Of a stretch of 64,000 bases of DNA, positions 1 to 8,892 are shown piece after piece. A model generated the notes under the pieces. That model ran no database searches. It saw only the letters and a program-made list of their open reading frames with translations, and was not told where the DNA came from. The stretch comes from Acinetobacter pittii (GTDB taxonomy: Bacteria > Pseudomonadota > Gammaproteobacteria > Pseudomonadales > Moraxellaceae), in NCBI RefSeq assembly GCF_034067285.1, contig NZ_CP139286.1, positions 930,001 to 994,000 of the forward strand, given 5' to 3'. The position numbers were made by a program, and so were the translations under genes. Position 1 is the stretch's first letter. Every line of letters starts with the position of its first letter.

Positions 1-386
1 GGCATGCCTAATTGAAGTCCCACTTGTTGAGTTACTCGATCATGCCAACAGCCATGTTCAGGCATATCAAGATCACCTGTAACTAGTACTTCAGCTCCTT
101 GTTGCTTTGCTTGATTGAGTAATTCAATAAACTTAGGTTCATAGTCATTCCAACTTGATGAAGCCATGAACACTGGCAGGCCGACTGCTTCAGCTTGTGC
201 TCGAATAATATCAAGTGGCATACCATGTGAGCGAGAACGGTGGCCATGTTCTTCTAGCATTACAATCATTCCAATTACTTCGCCAGTCTGCATGGTATGG
301 TAGAGCGCTAGCGAACTGTCTTTGCCTCCACTAAATGAAACAATAGACCTTTTATGGTTAGCATTTGTTTTCCACTGTTCTTGCAT
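1..386 (-). CDS. Dph6-related PP-loop ATP pyrophosphatase (3' part cut by window)
   Basis: The first 128 codons are visible and the gene runs off the left edge. The start ATG is at 386, and near residue 18 the protein has the PP-loop SFSGGKDSS, which binds ATP for adenylation. Further on, a ...SHGMPLDIIRAQAEA... stretch and a TGDLDMPEHGCW stretch match the family called diphthine--ammonia ligase or adenosine nucleotide hydrolase. Bacteria do not make diphthamide, so the bacterial substrate is not known to me. A terminator at 437-463 separates it from the secreted protein upstream, so it is probably transcribed on its own. The family is clear; the function is uncertain. Confidence 0.8.
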   Translation of the reverse strand, partial: MQEQWKTNANHKRSIVSFSGGKDSSLALYHTMQTGEVIGMIVMLEEHGHRSRSHGMPLDIIRAQAEAVGLPVFMASSSWNDYEPKFIELLNQAKQQGAEVLVTGDLDMPEHGCWHDRVTQQVGLQLGM

Positions 387-436
387 GGCTTACTTCAAAA
401 GAATTGTTCAAAAGTTAAGGTATTTTAACAGAGCTA

Positions 437-463
437 CAAAAAAGCCTGCATAAATGCAGGCTT
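437..463 (-). terminator. Rho-independent terminator of the queE-queC-secreted protein unit
   Basis: Nine-base-pair stem AAGCCTGCA/TGCAGGCTT, followed on the minus strand by a run of U. It lies 20 nt after the stop of the secreted-protein gene. Confidence 0.8.
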
Positions 464-482
464 AATTTGGAACATTAAACTC

Positions 483-899
483 TTATTTCTTAGGAGCTTG
501 TTGTTGAGCTGCTTTCATAGCTTCTTCAGTTAATTTTTCAAGTTTAGTTGTTAACTGAGGACCGAAACATGCTTTAAGATCACGGTTTTGTTGTTGTACA
601 AATCCTAGAGAACTTGGGCTCTTCTTCGCATTGATTGCACTTTGGATTTCCCATTTTTGTGCTTCAGTCACTTTACCTTGTGCTTCAACTTGGCAGCTAC
701 AGAATTTACTAACTTCAGATGAACTTAACTTGCCGCCTTTAGCTGTTTGTTCTTTACAAACATTAACTAATGCGCCTTTAACATTAGTATTTTTATATGC
801 TGCTTGAACTGGGTTTTCAGCAGCGTGAGCTGCACCAGCCATAAGAGCTACAGTTGAGAACAAAGATGAAAGAATAAGATTTGATTTTAACAACTTCAT
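483..899 (-). CDS. Small secreted protein with four cysteines, function unknown
   Basis: The 138-residue protein starts with a clear Sec signal peptide (KLLKSN, a hydrophobic core, then AGAAHA before AENP), so it should be periplasmic. The mature part has four cysteines near residues 48, 68, 70 and 111 (VNVCKEQ, FCSC, KACFG), enough for two disulfides. The tail is rich in Gln and Lys (QQQAPKK). I do not recognise a named family. It lies 16 nt after queC on the same strand, with AGG ahead of the ATG, so it probably shares the queE-queC transcript. I see no functional link to queuosine synthesis. Confidence 0.75.
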   Translation of the reverse strand: MKLLKSNLILSSLFSTVALMAGAAHAAENPVQAAYKNTNVKGALVNVCKEQTAKGGKLSSSEVSKFCSCQVEAQGKVTEAQKWEIQSAINAKKSPSSLGFVQQQNRDLKACFGPQLTTKLEKLTEEAMKAAQQQAPKK

Positions 900-915
900 A
901 AATTTTACCTACTTA

Positions 916-1584
916 TTACGGTATATAGCGTGTTGGGTCGGCAACACCAGCCTCTTTAAAGCCTTCTTTACGCAAACGGCAACTGTCACATTTGCCACAC
1001 GCACGTCCTTGAGCATCTGCTTGGTAGCAAGATACCGTTTGACTATAGTCTACGCCATGTTCAATACCTAAACGTATGATATTCGCTTTGGATAAATGTA
1101 ACAGGGGTGTTTCAAACTTAAGTGGTTTTCCTTCTACGCCAGCTTTAGTTGCTAAACGAGCCATATTGGCAAAAGCATCAATAAATTCAGGACGACAGTC
1201 AGGATATCCTGAATAATCAACAGCATTGATGCCAATAACAATTGCTTCAGCATTAAATACTTCAGCTGCTGCTAGAGCATATGAGAGGAAAATAGTGTTA
1301 CGCGCTGGTACATAAGTTACAGGAATACCTTCTTGTAACTGTTCTGGTACGGCAATGTTGTGATCTGTAAGTGCTGATCCACCTAAATTAGCTAGATCAA
1401 TATTAATTACACGATGTTCAACACCCGAACGCTGAGCTAAAGCTTTTGCAGCATCAAGTTCAGTAGTTGAGCGTTGACCATACATAAAACTAATAGCAAT
1501 ACATTCATAGCGCGCTTGTGCCCAAGCTAGGCAAGTGGTTGAGTCTAAGCCGCCTGAAAGTAAAACAATGGCACGAGAGCGCAT
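916..1584 (-). CDS. queC: 7-cyano-7-deazaguanine synthase QueC
   Basis: QueC uses ATP and ammonia to turn 7-carboxy-7-deazaguanine into preQ0, on the cytoplasmic path to queuosine in tRNA. The PP-loop LSGGLDSTT is at residues 8-16. The zinc-binding cysteines are in the C-terminal [17 protein letters not shown] segment. An earlier in-frame ATG exists at 1596, but GGAG lies 6 nt before the ATG at 1584, so I choose 1584 (222 aa, normal family length). The gene follows queE by about 40 nt on the same strand, giving consecutive pathway steps in one transcript. Confidence 0.96.
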   Translation of the reverse strand: MRSRAIVLLSGGLDSTTCLAWAQARYECIAISFMYGQRSTTELDAAKALAQRSGVEHRVINIDLANLGGSALTDHNIAVPEQLQEGIPVTYVPARNTIFLSYALAAAEVFNAEAIVIGINAVDYSGYPDCRPEFIDAFANMARLATKAGVEGKPLKFETPLLHLSKANIIRLGIEHGVDYSQTVSCYQADAQGRACGKCDSCRLRKEGFKEAGVADPTRYIP

Positions 1585-1624
1585 ATTTTTCTCCATATTC
1601 GGAATGATTTATTTTATTGAGTGA

Positions 1625-2335
1625 TTAACGACCTGATTCATCATTCCAAAGCAGTTTATGTAACTGAAGTTGGAAACGAACCGATAATTTATCATCAAGT
1701 ATCCACTGTGCCAGATCACGTGCTAAACGTGGCAGGCCTACAGCACCTTTTTCAACTGCAAAGGCAGGGGAGAACCAAACGGTACTGACTTTTTTATGCA
1801 GTTGGTATTTTTCAACTTGTTGCTTTGACCATTCATAGTCTTCACGATTGCAAATGACGAATTTAATTTGGTCATGCAATGTTAAATGATCAAGATTGCT
1901 GATGAGATTACGATGTTCCTCACCAGAAGTTGGAGTTTTTAAATCAAGAACTTTAGAAACACGAGAGTCGACTTTCGATACATCAAGTGCACCACTGGTT
2001 TCTAAGGAAACGTCAAAACCTGCTTCACATAAACGTTGTAATAAAATCAAACAGTTTGGCTGTGCGAGAGGTTCACCACCCGTCACACAAATATAAGGTG
2101 TTTGATATTGCTTGGCTGTTTCAATGATATGTTCAAGTGAAAAACGTTCGCCACCTTCAAAAGAATAAGTGGTATCGCAATAGCTACAACGTAATGGACA
2201 GCCCGTTAGACGAATGAATACAGTCGGTAGGCCAGAGGCGTTTGCTTCACCCTGCAACGAGTAAAAAATCTCGGTAATGCGTAAACCGGACGCAGGGTCT
2301 GAGACAGGAATTGCAGAGGAACGTAAGGAAGCCAT
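1625..2335 (-). CDS. queE: 7-carboxy-7-deazaguanine synthase QueE (radical SAM)
   Basis: QueE is a radical-SAM enzyme that contracts 6-carboxytetrahydropterin to 7-carboxy-7-deazaguanine. The 4Fe-4S cysteines are C46, C50 and C53 in CPLRCSYC (CxxxCxxC), and a glycine-rich CVTGGEP follows, as expected for SAM binding. At 236 aa it is a usual length. It is the first gene of queE-queC-secreted protein. Its start codon lies only about 20 nt beyond the dapD terminator, so its promoter must overlap that hairpin, or it depends on readthrough. Confidence 0.96.
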   Translation of the reverse strand: MASLRSSAIPVSDPASGLRITEIFYSLQGEANASGLPTVFIRLTGCPLRCSYCDTTYSFEGGERFSLEHIIETAKQYQTPYICVTGGEPLAQPNCLILLQRLCEAGFDVSLETSGALDVSKVDSRVSKVLDLKTPTSGEEHRNLISNLDHLTLHDQIKFVICNREDYEWSKQQVEKYQLHKKVSTVWFSPAFAVEKGAVGLPRLARDLAQWILDDKLSVRFQLQLHKLLWNDESGR

Positions 2336-2354
2336 TCTAGAAATACCACACTAT

Positions 2355-2395
2355 ATAAAAAATAAAATCTCTACGATCAGTGGGATCGTAGAGAT
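2355..2395 (-). terminator. Strong terminator after dapD
   Basis: Perfect 12-bp stem ATCTCTACGATC/GATCGTAGAGAT with a 5-nt loop, followed on the minus strand by TTTTATTTTTT. A smaller GGAGC/GCTCC hairpin precedes it at about 2398-2414. Confidence 0.88.
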
Positions 2396-2433
2396 GGGGA
2401 GCGATTAAAGCTCCGCAAGAGAGTTATAACAAA

Positions 2434-3255
2434 TTAGTCAGCACGTAACAAATCGTTTAAGCTTGTTTTGGCACGCGTTTGCGCATCAACTTTTTTCACG
2501 ATGATCGCAGCATATAAGCTGTAAGTACCACATTTAGATGGCAAGCTGCCTGAAACTACAACTGAACCTGCTGGTACACGACCATAATGGATTTCACCAG
2601 TTTCGCGGTCATAAATTTTAGTTGATTGACCAATGAAAACGCCCATTGAAATGACTGAGCCTTCTTCAACAATAACACCTTCAACGATTTCTGAACGTGC
2701 ACCGATAAAGCAGTTGTCTTCAATAATAGTTGGGTTTGCTTGTAATGGCTCTAAAACACCGCCAATACCTACACCACCAGATAAGTGAACATTTTTACCG
2801 ATTTGAGCACATGAACCTACAGTTGCCCATGTATCAACCATTGTGCCTTCATCTACATAAGCACCAATGTTTACATAAGATGGCATTAACACCACGTTTT
2901 TAGCTTGGAAACTACCACGGCGTGCTACAGCTGGAGGAACAACACGAACGCCTGCTGCTTTAAATTGCTCTTCAGTCCAACCAGAGAATTTAGTTTCAAC
3001 TTTGTCGTAGAAACGAAGATCACATGACTCGATTGGTTTATTGTCATTTAGTTTAAATGATAATAAAACAGCTTTTTTTAACCATTGATGAACAACCCAT
3101 TCACCATTGATTTTTTCAGCAACTCGAAGTGTACCGTTATCTAAACCAGCAATTGCTTCTTCAACAGCTTGGCGAATTTCGCTTGAACAATCTGCTGCAG
3201 TAAAATTTGCGCGGTCTTCAAATGCTTGCTCAATGATCGTAGAAAGCTGAGACAT
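2434..3255 (-). CDS. dapD: Tetrahydrodipicolinate N-succinyltransferase DapD
   Basis: DapD transfers succinyl from succinyl-CoA to tetrahydrodipicolinate in the diaminopimelate/lysine pathway, which also feeds peptidoglycan. The 273-residue protein has an alpha-helical N-terminal domain, then a left-handed beta-helix of hexapeptide repeats at roughly residues 105-215 (for example [21 protein letters not shown] and [16 protein letters not shown]). The C-terminal domain is typical. GGAAG precedes the ATG. It stands alone between the queE terminator region and the A+T-rich carO upstream region. Confidence 0.96.
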   Translation of the reverse strand: MSQLSTIIEQAFEDRANFTAADCSSEIRQAVEEAIAGLDNGTLRVAEKINGEWVVHQWLKKAVLLSFKLNDNKPIESCDLRFYDKVETKFSGWTEEQFKAAGVRVVPPAVARRGSFQAKNVVLMPSYVNIGAYVDEGTMVDTWATVGSCAQIGKNVHLSGGVGIGGVLEPLQANPTIIEDNCFIGARSEIVEGVIVEEGSVISMGVFIGQSTKIYDRETGEIHYGRVPAGSVVVSGSLPSKCGTYSLYAAIIVKKVDAQTRAKTSLNDLLRAD

Positions 3256-3550
3256 GATCTTCCTTCCATAAAAAATTTTAAAGATTTTACACTAATTTGT
3301 GACAAGAATCTTTCAAAAAACGTGTTAGGTTTAATTGGTGATATAAATGAGGTAAATCGGAATAAGCTTATTAGATAATCAAGTGTTTTTTACACAAAAA
3401 TGATTTGAAAATAAAAATTTAACTCAATTTGTATCAAAAAATAACAGAAATCTAGCATTTTTTGTATAAAAAAGAATCTAAGCTGTCTTTATTATGATTT
3501 CAGTCACAAGATGAATAAATTAAAAACAGAGCCTTTTTAAGGAGAAAACT

Positions 3551-4300
3551 ATGAAAGCATTACGTGTTTTAGTAACAACAACAGCTTTATTTGCTGCCGG
3601 CGCTGCAATGGCAGATGAAGCCGTTGTTCATGACAGCTACGCATTTGATCAAAAACAATTACTTCCTGTGGGGGTGCGTGCTGAGGTAGGTACAACTGGT
3701 TACGGTGGTGCTTTATTATGGCAAGCAAATCCATATGTGGGCTTAGCTTTAGGTTATAACGGTGGTGACATTTCGTGGACAGATGATGTTTCTGTAAATG
3801 GTACTAAATATGACCTAGATATGGACAACAACAATATCTATTTAAATGCTGAGATTCGTCCATGGGGTGCTAGCTCTAATCCATGGGCTCAAGGCTTATA
3901 TGTTGCTGCAGGTGCTGCTTATCTAGATAATGATTATGACTTAGCTAAACGCATTGGTAACGGTGAAACATTATCAATTGATGGTAAAAACTATCAACAA
4001 GCAGTTGCAGGTCAAGAGGGTGGCGTAAAGGGTAAGATGAATTATGAAAATAATATTGCTCCTTACGTAGGCTTTGGTTTTGCTCCAAAATTTAACAAGA
4101 ATTGGGGTGTATTTGGTGAGGTAGGTGCCTACTACACTGGTAATCCAAAAGTTCAGTTAACTCAATATAACCTTGCCCCTGTAAATGGGAATCCAACGTC
4201 TGCTCAGGATGCAGTAGATAAGGAAGAAAATGAAATCCGTAATGATGATAAATACAAGTGGTTACCAGTTGGTAAAGTTGGTGTGAACTTCTACTGGTAA
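3551..4300 (+). CDS. carO: Outer-membrane porin CarO
   Basis: I recognise this as CarO, the Acinetobacter outer-membrane beta-barrel protein linked to uptake of basic amino acids such as ornithine; its loss or disruption is associated with reduced carbapenem susceptibility. The 249-residue precursor has a 22-residue signal peptide ending AAGAAMA before DEAVVHD. The mature chain is alternating, aromatic- and Gly-rich strands ending in a terminal aromatic (VGVNFYW), the usual signal for BAM insertion. AAGGAG lies 7 nt upstream of the ATG. The reading frame is intact with no insertion sequence in or near it. About 295 nt of very A+T-rich DNA lies upstream, presumably holding the promoter; I could not assign one -35/-10 pair. 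Confidence 0.95.
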   Translation: MKALRVLVTTTALFAAGAAMADEAVVHDSYAFDQKQLLPVGVRAEVGTTGYGGALLWQANPYVGLALGYNGGDISWTDDVSVNGTKYDLDMDNNNIYLNAEIRPWGASSNPWAQGLYVAAGAAYLDNDYDLAKRIGNGETLSIDGKNYQQAVAGQEGGVKGKMNYENNIAPYVGFGFAPKFNKNWGVFGEVGAYYTGNPKVQLTQYNLAPVNGNPTSAQDAVDKEENEIRNDDKYKWLPVGKVGVNFYW

Positions 4301-4312
4301 GATCTTAAAGAA

Positions 4313-4339
4313 AAAACGAGCTACGGCTCGTTTTTTTTT
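4313..4339 (+). terminator. carO terminator
   Basis: Stem AAAACGAGC/GCTCGTTTT around a TACG loop, followed by nine T. Confidence 0.9.
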
Positions 4340-4348
4340 GCATCTAAT

Positions 4349-4380
4349 AAAATAAAAGAGCTAAAAAGCTCTTTTATTTT
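4349..4380 (-). terminator. Terminator of the cys operon (after cysB)
   Basis: Long A/T-flanked stem AAAATAAAAGAGCT/AGCTCTTTTATTTT around AAAA. It lies 10 nt past the cysB stop on the minus strand, back to back with the carO terminator. Confidence 0.85.
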
Positions 4381-4390
4381 TTCTTAATTT

Positions 4391-5314
4391 TTATTCATCT
4401 GGATAAGCAATTTTCTTTAGCGCTTTAATATCCGCATCAGGTGAGCATAATGAAATAAACTCATAACCATAACCGCGTAATAGATGGCCTTTGCGCACCG
4501 CAATCCATGTCGTGTTGACACCAAAAATATCAGTCTTGGTTTGCTTTAAACGATAATCACGTTCTGTATCATAAGCTACATCATTGACAATACCCACACC
4601 CATGCCAAGTTCCACATAGGTTTTAATAACATCGGCATCAAGAGCTGACATTACGATATCGGCATCGAGTTGGGCTTCTTCAAAGGCTTTATCGATTTTA
4701 GATCGACCTGTAAAACCACCATGATAAGTAATGAGTGGGTATTCAGCTAAAAGTTCTAAAGTGATTTTATCTGCCTGCACTAAAGGATGATTTTGCGGCG
4801 TAATAATACTGTGTTGCCATTGGTAGTAAGGAATGCTAGCCAGATTTTCTTCAGTCGTTAAAGACTCGGTTGCAATTCCAATATCCGCTTCGCCTTGTAA
4901 AAGCATTTCTGAAATTTCGACGGGGCTAGCTTGTTGTAAAATCAAATGAACTTTTGGAAATAATTTTTTAAATTGATTGACGATCGGAGGCAAGACATAA
5001 CGCGCTTGAGTATGCGTAGTTGCGATCGTTAATGTTCCTTCGTCAACCTTATTAAAATCTTCAGCAAGTCGTTTAATATTTTCAGCATCCACTAACATGC
5101 GTTCAACAATGCTAAGAAGTGATTGTCCTGGTTCAGTTAAACCTAAAAGGCGTTTACCTTTACGAACGAAAAGTTGAACACCTAATTCATCTTCTAAGTC
5201 TTTGATGTGTTTACTTACACCTGATTGAGATGTGTAGAGTGCAGCCGATGCTTCCGTCAAGTTAAAGTTTTGGCGTACTGTTTCTCGGATAATTCTTAAT
5301 TGTTGAAAGTTCAT
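4391..5314 (-). CDS. cysB: LysR-type sulfur regulator CysB
   Basis: CysB is the LysR-family activator of sulfate uptake and cysteine synthesis and responds to N-acetylserine/O-acetylserine. The N-terminal winged HTH is clear (FNLTEASAALYTSQSGVSKHI, residues about 17-37), followed by a linker helix and a periplasmic-binding-protein-like sensor domain. At 307 aa it is slightly shorter than the E. coli protein (324). It is the last gene of the sbp-hydrolase-cysT-cysW-cysA unit, so the regulator sits in the operon it is expected to control. The 71-nt spacer before it can form two mutually exclusive hairpins that affect its ribosome-binding site. Confidence 0.93.
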   Translation of the reverse strand: MNFQQLRIIRETVRQNFNLTEASAALYTSQSGVSKHIKDLEDELGVQLFVRKGKRLLGLTEPGQSLLSIVERMLVDAENIKRLAEDFNKVDEGTLTIATTHTQARYVLPPIVNQFKKLFPKVHLILQQASPVEISEMLLQGEADIGIATESLTTEENLASIPYYQWQHSIITPQNHPLVQADKITLELLAEYPLITYHGGFTGRSKIDKAFEEAQLDADIVMSALDADVIKTYVELGMGVGIVNDVAYDTERDYRLKQTKTDIFGVNTTWIAVRKGHLLRGYGYEFISLCSPDADIKALKKIAYPDE

Positions 5315-5324
5315 TTACACTTTT

Positions 5325-5374
5325 CCTCAAAAGAGGTGAGGAGCGTCTAAAAATCCGCAAGATATTTCCTCACC
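5325..5374 (-). promoter_or_regulatory. Overlapping alternative hairpins before cysB
   Basis: On the minus-strand RNA, GGTGAGGA (5374-5367) can pair with TCCTCACC (5342-5335). Alternatively CCTC (5336-5333) can pair with GAGG (5328-5325) around TTTT. The two stems share bases 5335-5336 and so exclude each other. The GAGG of the second stem is the only good ribosome-binding site for cysB, 10 nt before its ATG. Pairing is seen in the sequence; a regulatory role is inferred. Confidence 0.45.
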
Positions 5375-5385
5375 AAATATATTTC

Positions 5386-6447
5386 TTAAGCAACTTGGTC
5401 TGCAAATAAGTGCAATTGAGATGCACTCACCCAAACAGTTTGATTAGGTTTAAATGCATGTAATTTTGCAGCTTCACTGCTCAGAGCAATTTCAATTAAA
5501 CGTCCATTACGGTCTTGTAATTCGGCCACTACTTTTCCAGCAATCCAGATTTCACGCACAAACGTCGCTTCAATGGTATTCGCTTGCGGTTGCGAGTGAA
5601 TATGTAACTCATCTGGACGGGCAAAAGCAATTACTTTTCCTTGAGGTGCCTCAACTGTTGTCGGTAATTGAATACGGTCATTGCCGATACGGATAATACC
5701 TTCTGTATGTTCACCTTCAAATCGATTTGCCTGACCCAAGAAATCAAATACAAACGGCGTTGCAGGTTTTTCGTAGACTTCACGAGGTGAGCCGATCTGT
5801 TCGACATTGCCTTTATTCATGACAATAATCTGGTCTGCCACCTCAAGCGCTTCTTCCTGATCATGAGTTACGAAAATTGAAGTGATATGCAATTCATCAT
5901 GTAAGTTACGTAACCAGCGGCGTAATTCCTTACGAACTTTGGCATCTAAAGCACCAAATGGTTCATCAAGCAATAATACGCGTGGCTCTACCGCCAAAGC
6001 ACGGGCTAAAGCAATACGCTGACGTTGTCCGCCAGAAAGCTGGGCAGGGTAGCGGTCTGCTAAAAAGCCCAGTTGAACTAGATCAAGTAAACGAGTAACA
6101 CGTTTTTTAATTTCAGCTTCCGAAGGGCGTGTTGCACGAGGGCGAACACGTAAACCAAAGGCAATATTGTCAAATACGGTCATGTGACGGAATAGAGCAT
6201 AGTGCTGAAATACAAAGCCAACCTGACGCTCACGCACATGTACATTAGTCGCGTCTTCGCCTTCAAGTAGCACTTGACCACCATCGGCTGACTCTAGACC
6301 GGCAATAATACGAAGTAGCGTTGTTTTACCGCATCCAGATGGACCAAGTAATGCGACTAGTTCACCTTCCGGAAAGTCTAGGGAAATATTTTTAAGCGCA
6401 TGGAATGCACCAAAGTGTTTTTCAATATTTTTAACTTGAATACTCAT
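5386..6447 (-). CDS. cysA: Sulfate/thiosulfate ABC transporter ATPase CysA
   Basis: CysA is the ATPase subunit that powers sulfate and thiosulfate import through CysT/CysW. Walker A is GPSGCGKTT at residues 35-43, the ABC signature is LSGGQ at 137-141, and Walker B plus the catalytic Glu is [12 protein letters not shown] at about 157-168. The switch His is in [15 protein letters not shown]. The C-terminal ~110 residues form the regulatory TOBE-type domain. At 353 aa it has the usual length. It follows cysW by 11 nt. Confidence 0.96.
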   Translation of the reverse strand: MSIQVKNIEKHFGAFHALKNISLDFPEGELVALLGPSGCGKTTLLRIIAGLESADGGQVLLEGEDATNVHVRERQVGFVFQHYALFRHMTVFDNIAFGLRVRPRATRPSEAEIKKRVTRLLDLVQLGFLADRYPAQLSGGQRQRIALARALAVEPRVLLLDEPFGALDAKVRKELRRWLRNLHDELHITSIFVTHDQEEALEVADQIIVMNKGNVEQIGSPREVYEKPATPFVFDFLGQANRFEGEHTEGIIRIGNDRIQLPTTVEAPQGKVIAFARPDELHIHSQPQANTIEATFVREIWIAGKVVAELQDRNGRLIEIALSSEAAKLHAFKPNQTVWVSASQLHLFADQVA

Positions 6448-6458
6448 GATCTCATTCC

Positions 6459-7343
6459 TTACGAATCAGTTGAATGCGGTTGTGGTTTGTCTTGATGTAG
6501 TTCTAACCACGTTTTCAATACCAGCGTTAATATGGCTAAAAAAGCAAGTAATGAGGACACGGCAAAGGCTGCGCTAAAGGTGTACTCGTTATATAAAATT
6601 TCGACATGAAGTGGCAGGGTATTAGTTTCACCACGGATGTGGCCAGAAACCACAGATACTGCGCCAAACTCACCCATTGCGCGGGCATTACACAGAATCA
6701 CGCCGTAAATTAGCCCCCATTTAATGTTAGGGAGTGTGACCTTCCAAAAGGTTTGCCATCCAGATGCACCAAGTACAATCGCTGCTTCTTCCTCTTCAGT
6801 TCCTTGAGCTTCCATGAGTGGAATTAACTCACGTGCTACAAATGGAACGGTAATAAAGATAGTCGCTAAAACAATTGCAGGTACGGCATATAGAATTTTG
6901 ATGTCATTATCCATTAACCAGCCGCCGAACCAGCCTTGAGCACCAAAAATCAGTACAATCATTAAACCTGCAATAACAGGTGAAACCGAAAAAGGCATAT
7001 CAATAATGGTCGTTAAAATAGCTTTGCCTCTAAACTGGAATTTAGAAACGGCCCAAGCTGCGGCAACGCCAAATATCACGTTAATTGGCACAGCAATCGC
7101 TGCGGTTAATAATGTTAGTTTCACTGCTGATAATGTATCTGGATCAATCAAAGCCTGAACATAGACTTCAAGTCCCTGTTTAAATGCTTCCACGAAAACC
7201 AAAATAAGTGGCAACATCAGGCAGCTGAGAAAGAAAATCAGTGCAATGGTAATTAAGGTATAACGTACCCAAGTCGGCTCACGTGTCGCGTCACGAGATT
7301 GCAACTTCAAGGCAAGCGCATTGCTGTCAGTATGTAGATTCAT
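6459..7343 (-). CDS. cysW: Sulfate ABC transporter permease CysW
   Basis: CysW is one of the two inner-membrane permeases of the sulfate/thiosulfate importer. Six hydrophobic segments are visible, and the EAA loop that contacts CysA reads [23 protein letters not shown] (in part). The start ATG overlaps the cysT stop as ATGA (7340-7343), typical of translational coupling of partner subunits. At 294 aa it is close to E. coli CysW (291). Confidence 0.95.
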   Translation of the reverse strand: MNLHTDSNALALKLQSRDATREPTWVRYTLITIALIFFLSCLMLPLILVFVEAFKQGLEVYVQALIDPDTLSAVKLTLLTAAIAVPINVIFGVAAAWAVSKFQFRGKAILTTIIDMPFSVSPVIAGLMIVLIFGAQGWFGGWLMDNDIKILYAVPAIVLATIFITVPFVARELIPLMEAQGTEEEEAAIVLGASGWQTFWKVTLPNIKWGLIYGVILCNARAMGEFGAVSVVSGHIRGETNTLPLHVEILYNEYTFSAAFAVSSLLAFLAILTLVLKTWLELHQDKPQPHSTDS

Positions 7344-8173
7344 ATGATATTTCTCCCCGTACGACGGTTTGCCCAGACTTGAAGTAAATTAATGGCAAAT
7401 AAAATAATGAAAGAGAGAACTAACATCACCGCAGCAATTGTGGTTGCACCTGCATAGTCATATTCCTCAAGACGAGAAATAATCATGAGTGGTGCAATCT
7501 CTGTTTTAAAAGGTTGATTGCCAGCAATAAAAATAACAGAACCATATTCACCCACGCCGCGAGCAAATGCTAAAGCAAAGCCTGTAAATAGGGCAGGTAG
7601 TAAGATCGGTAAAATAATTTTAGTGATGGTTTGCCAACGATTTGCGCCGAGTGCGGAAGCCGCTTCCTCAAGTTCAGTTTCGATATCACTGAGTACTGGC
7701 TGAACTGTTCTTACAATAAATGGGATACCAATAAACACCAATGCCAGCGTAATCCCGATAGGTGTATAGGCAACCTGAATACCAAGTGGTTCCAGATATT
7801 GACCTATCCAGCCAGTAGGTGCATAGAGTGAGGTCAGCGCAATACCTGCAACCGCTGTTGGAAGTGCAAAAGGTAAATCGACCAAAGCATCAACCAGACG
7901 TTTTCCAGGAAAGTTATAACGAACAAGGCACCAAGCTAAAAGCAAACCAAACACAACATTAATAAACGCTGCTATTAAGGCTGAGCTAAAGCTGAGTTGA
8001 AGCGATTTTAAAATACGCTCAGACGTTAAAATTTCCCATAATCCGTCCCATCCAATTCCAAATGATTTGATGAAGACCGCGGCTAATGGAATAAGCACAA
8101 TAAAAGACACATAGGCGAGGGTGAAGCCCAAAGATAGACCAAACCCTGGCAGCACTCGGGATCGCTGCGACAT
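7340..8173 (-). CDS. cysT: Sulfate ABC transporter permease CysT (CysU)
   Basis: CysT is the other inner-membrane permease of the sulfate importer. The protein has about six TM segments and an EAA loop, [24 protein letters not shown] precedes the ATG. At 277 aa it matches the family. It pairs with CysW by sequence and by a 4-nt gene overlap. An 80-nt spacer separates it from the hydrolase gene upstream. Confidence 0.95.
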   Translation of the reverse strand: MSQRSRVLPGFGLSLGFTLAYVSFIVLIPLAAVFIKSFGIGWDGLWEILTSERILKSLQLSFSSALIAAFINVVFGLLLAWCLVRYNFPGKRLVDALVDLPFALPTAVAGIALTSLYAPTGWIGQYLEPLGIQVAYTPIGITLALVFIGIPFIVRTVQPVLSDIETELEEAASALGANRWQTITKIILPILLPALFTGFALAFARGVGEYGSVIFIAGNQPFKTEIAPLMIISRLEEYDYAGATTIAAVMLVLSFIILFAINLLQVWANRRTGRNII

Positions 8174-8253
8174 GATATTTCCTCAAAGAGAAAAGCCTGC
8201 TGAAACCAGTAAGCGAATAAATAAAGATAAACGGTGTGGTATAAGGATTGGTA

Positions 8254-8862
8254 TTAAGCAAATTTCAAAGAGAAATGTGTTTTTACCGGGTCGATAGATG
8301 AGTGACTACACGTCGAATCTTCTGGAATCAAATAATTCAGTAAATCTGGAAATGGCCCAAAACCTGAGGCAACATTAATATGACCAACTTCACCAAGATT
8401 CACTGGATTTAACTTCCATGATTTTGCAAGTTGTAAAGCATCAAAAAGACCAAGCCAAGGATCGTTCTCACTAATGAGTAGCGTTGCAGGCACATCAATG
8501 TTTAATTGATGAAAATACGCTTTGTAGTCGGTCAAGCTATGGCGAGCAAATCCTGCTTCCCCAAAGCGTGCTGGATTTGCTGGCGCGACTAAAATAAGTT
8601 TCTTCACTTGGCTTCTTAATTCTGGATACTCTGCTAAAGCAGCAACACTTGTTAAACATCCAAAACTATGGGCAACAATCTGAACAGGAGCTGGTGCTGC
8701 TTGAACTGTTTTAACAAATTGTTCAACCCATTCGCTTAGTACGGGTCTATCCCAGTTTTTTTGCTCAACACGAGAACTAGACACGAGTTGACGCTGCAAC
8801 CAAGATTGCCAATGTTGATGTTCACTACCACCTACACCCGGAACAATTACAGTGTGAATCAT
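8254..8862 (-). CDS. RBBP9/YdeN-type alpha/beta hydrolase in the sulfate operon
   Basis: This 202-residue cytoplasmic protein is a small serine hydrolase of the RBBP9/YdeN type (starts VIVPGVGGSEHQHWQSWLQ). The nucleophile is Ser66 in AHSFGC. An Asp in ISENDPWLG and a His in GEVGHINVASGFG complete the likely triad. Its substrate is unknown. It sits between sbp and cysT on the same strand, 30 nt from sbp, so it is expected to be co-induced by sulfur limitation. A role in releasing sulfur from an organic ester is possible but only inferred from position. Confidence 0.85.
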   Translation of the reverse strand: MIHTVIVPGVGGSEHQHWQSWLQRQLVSSSRVEQKNWDRPVLSEWVEQFVKTVQAAPAPVQIVAHSFGCLTSVAALAEYPELRSQVKKLILVAPANPARFGEAGFARHSLTDYKAYFHQLNIDVPATLLISENDPWLGLFDALQLAKSWKLNPVNLGEVGHINVASGFGPFPDLLNYLIPEDSTCSHSSIDPVKTHFSLKFA

Positions 8863-8892
8863 GTCTGTTCTCCTTATCTTTAGTACAAAGAA

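Noticed and set aside
3256..3550. Insertion sequence or mobile promoter upstream of carO
   Set aside because: The region is A+T-rich but has no transposase fragment, no terminal inverted repeats and no target duplication.
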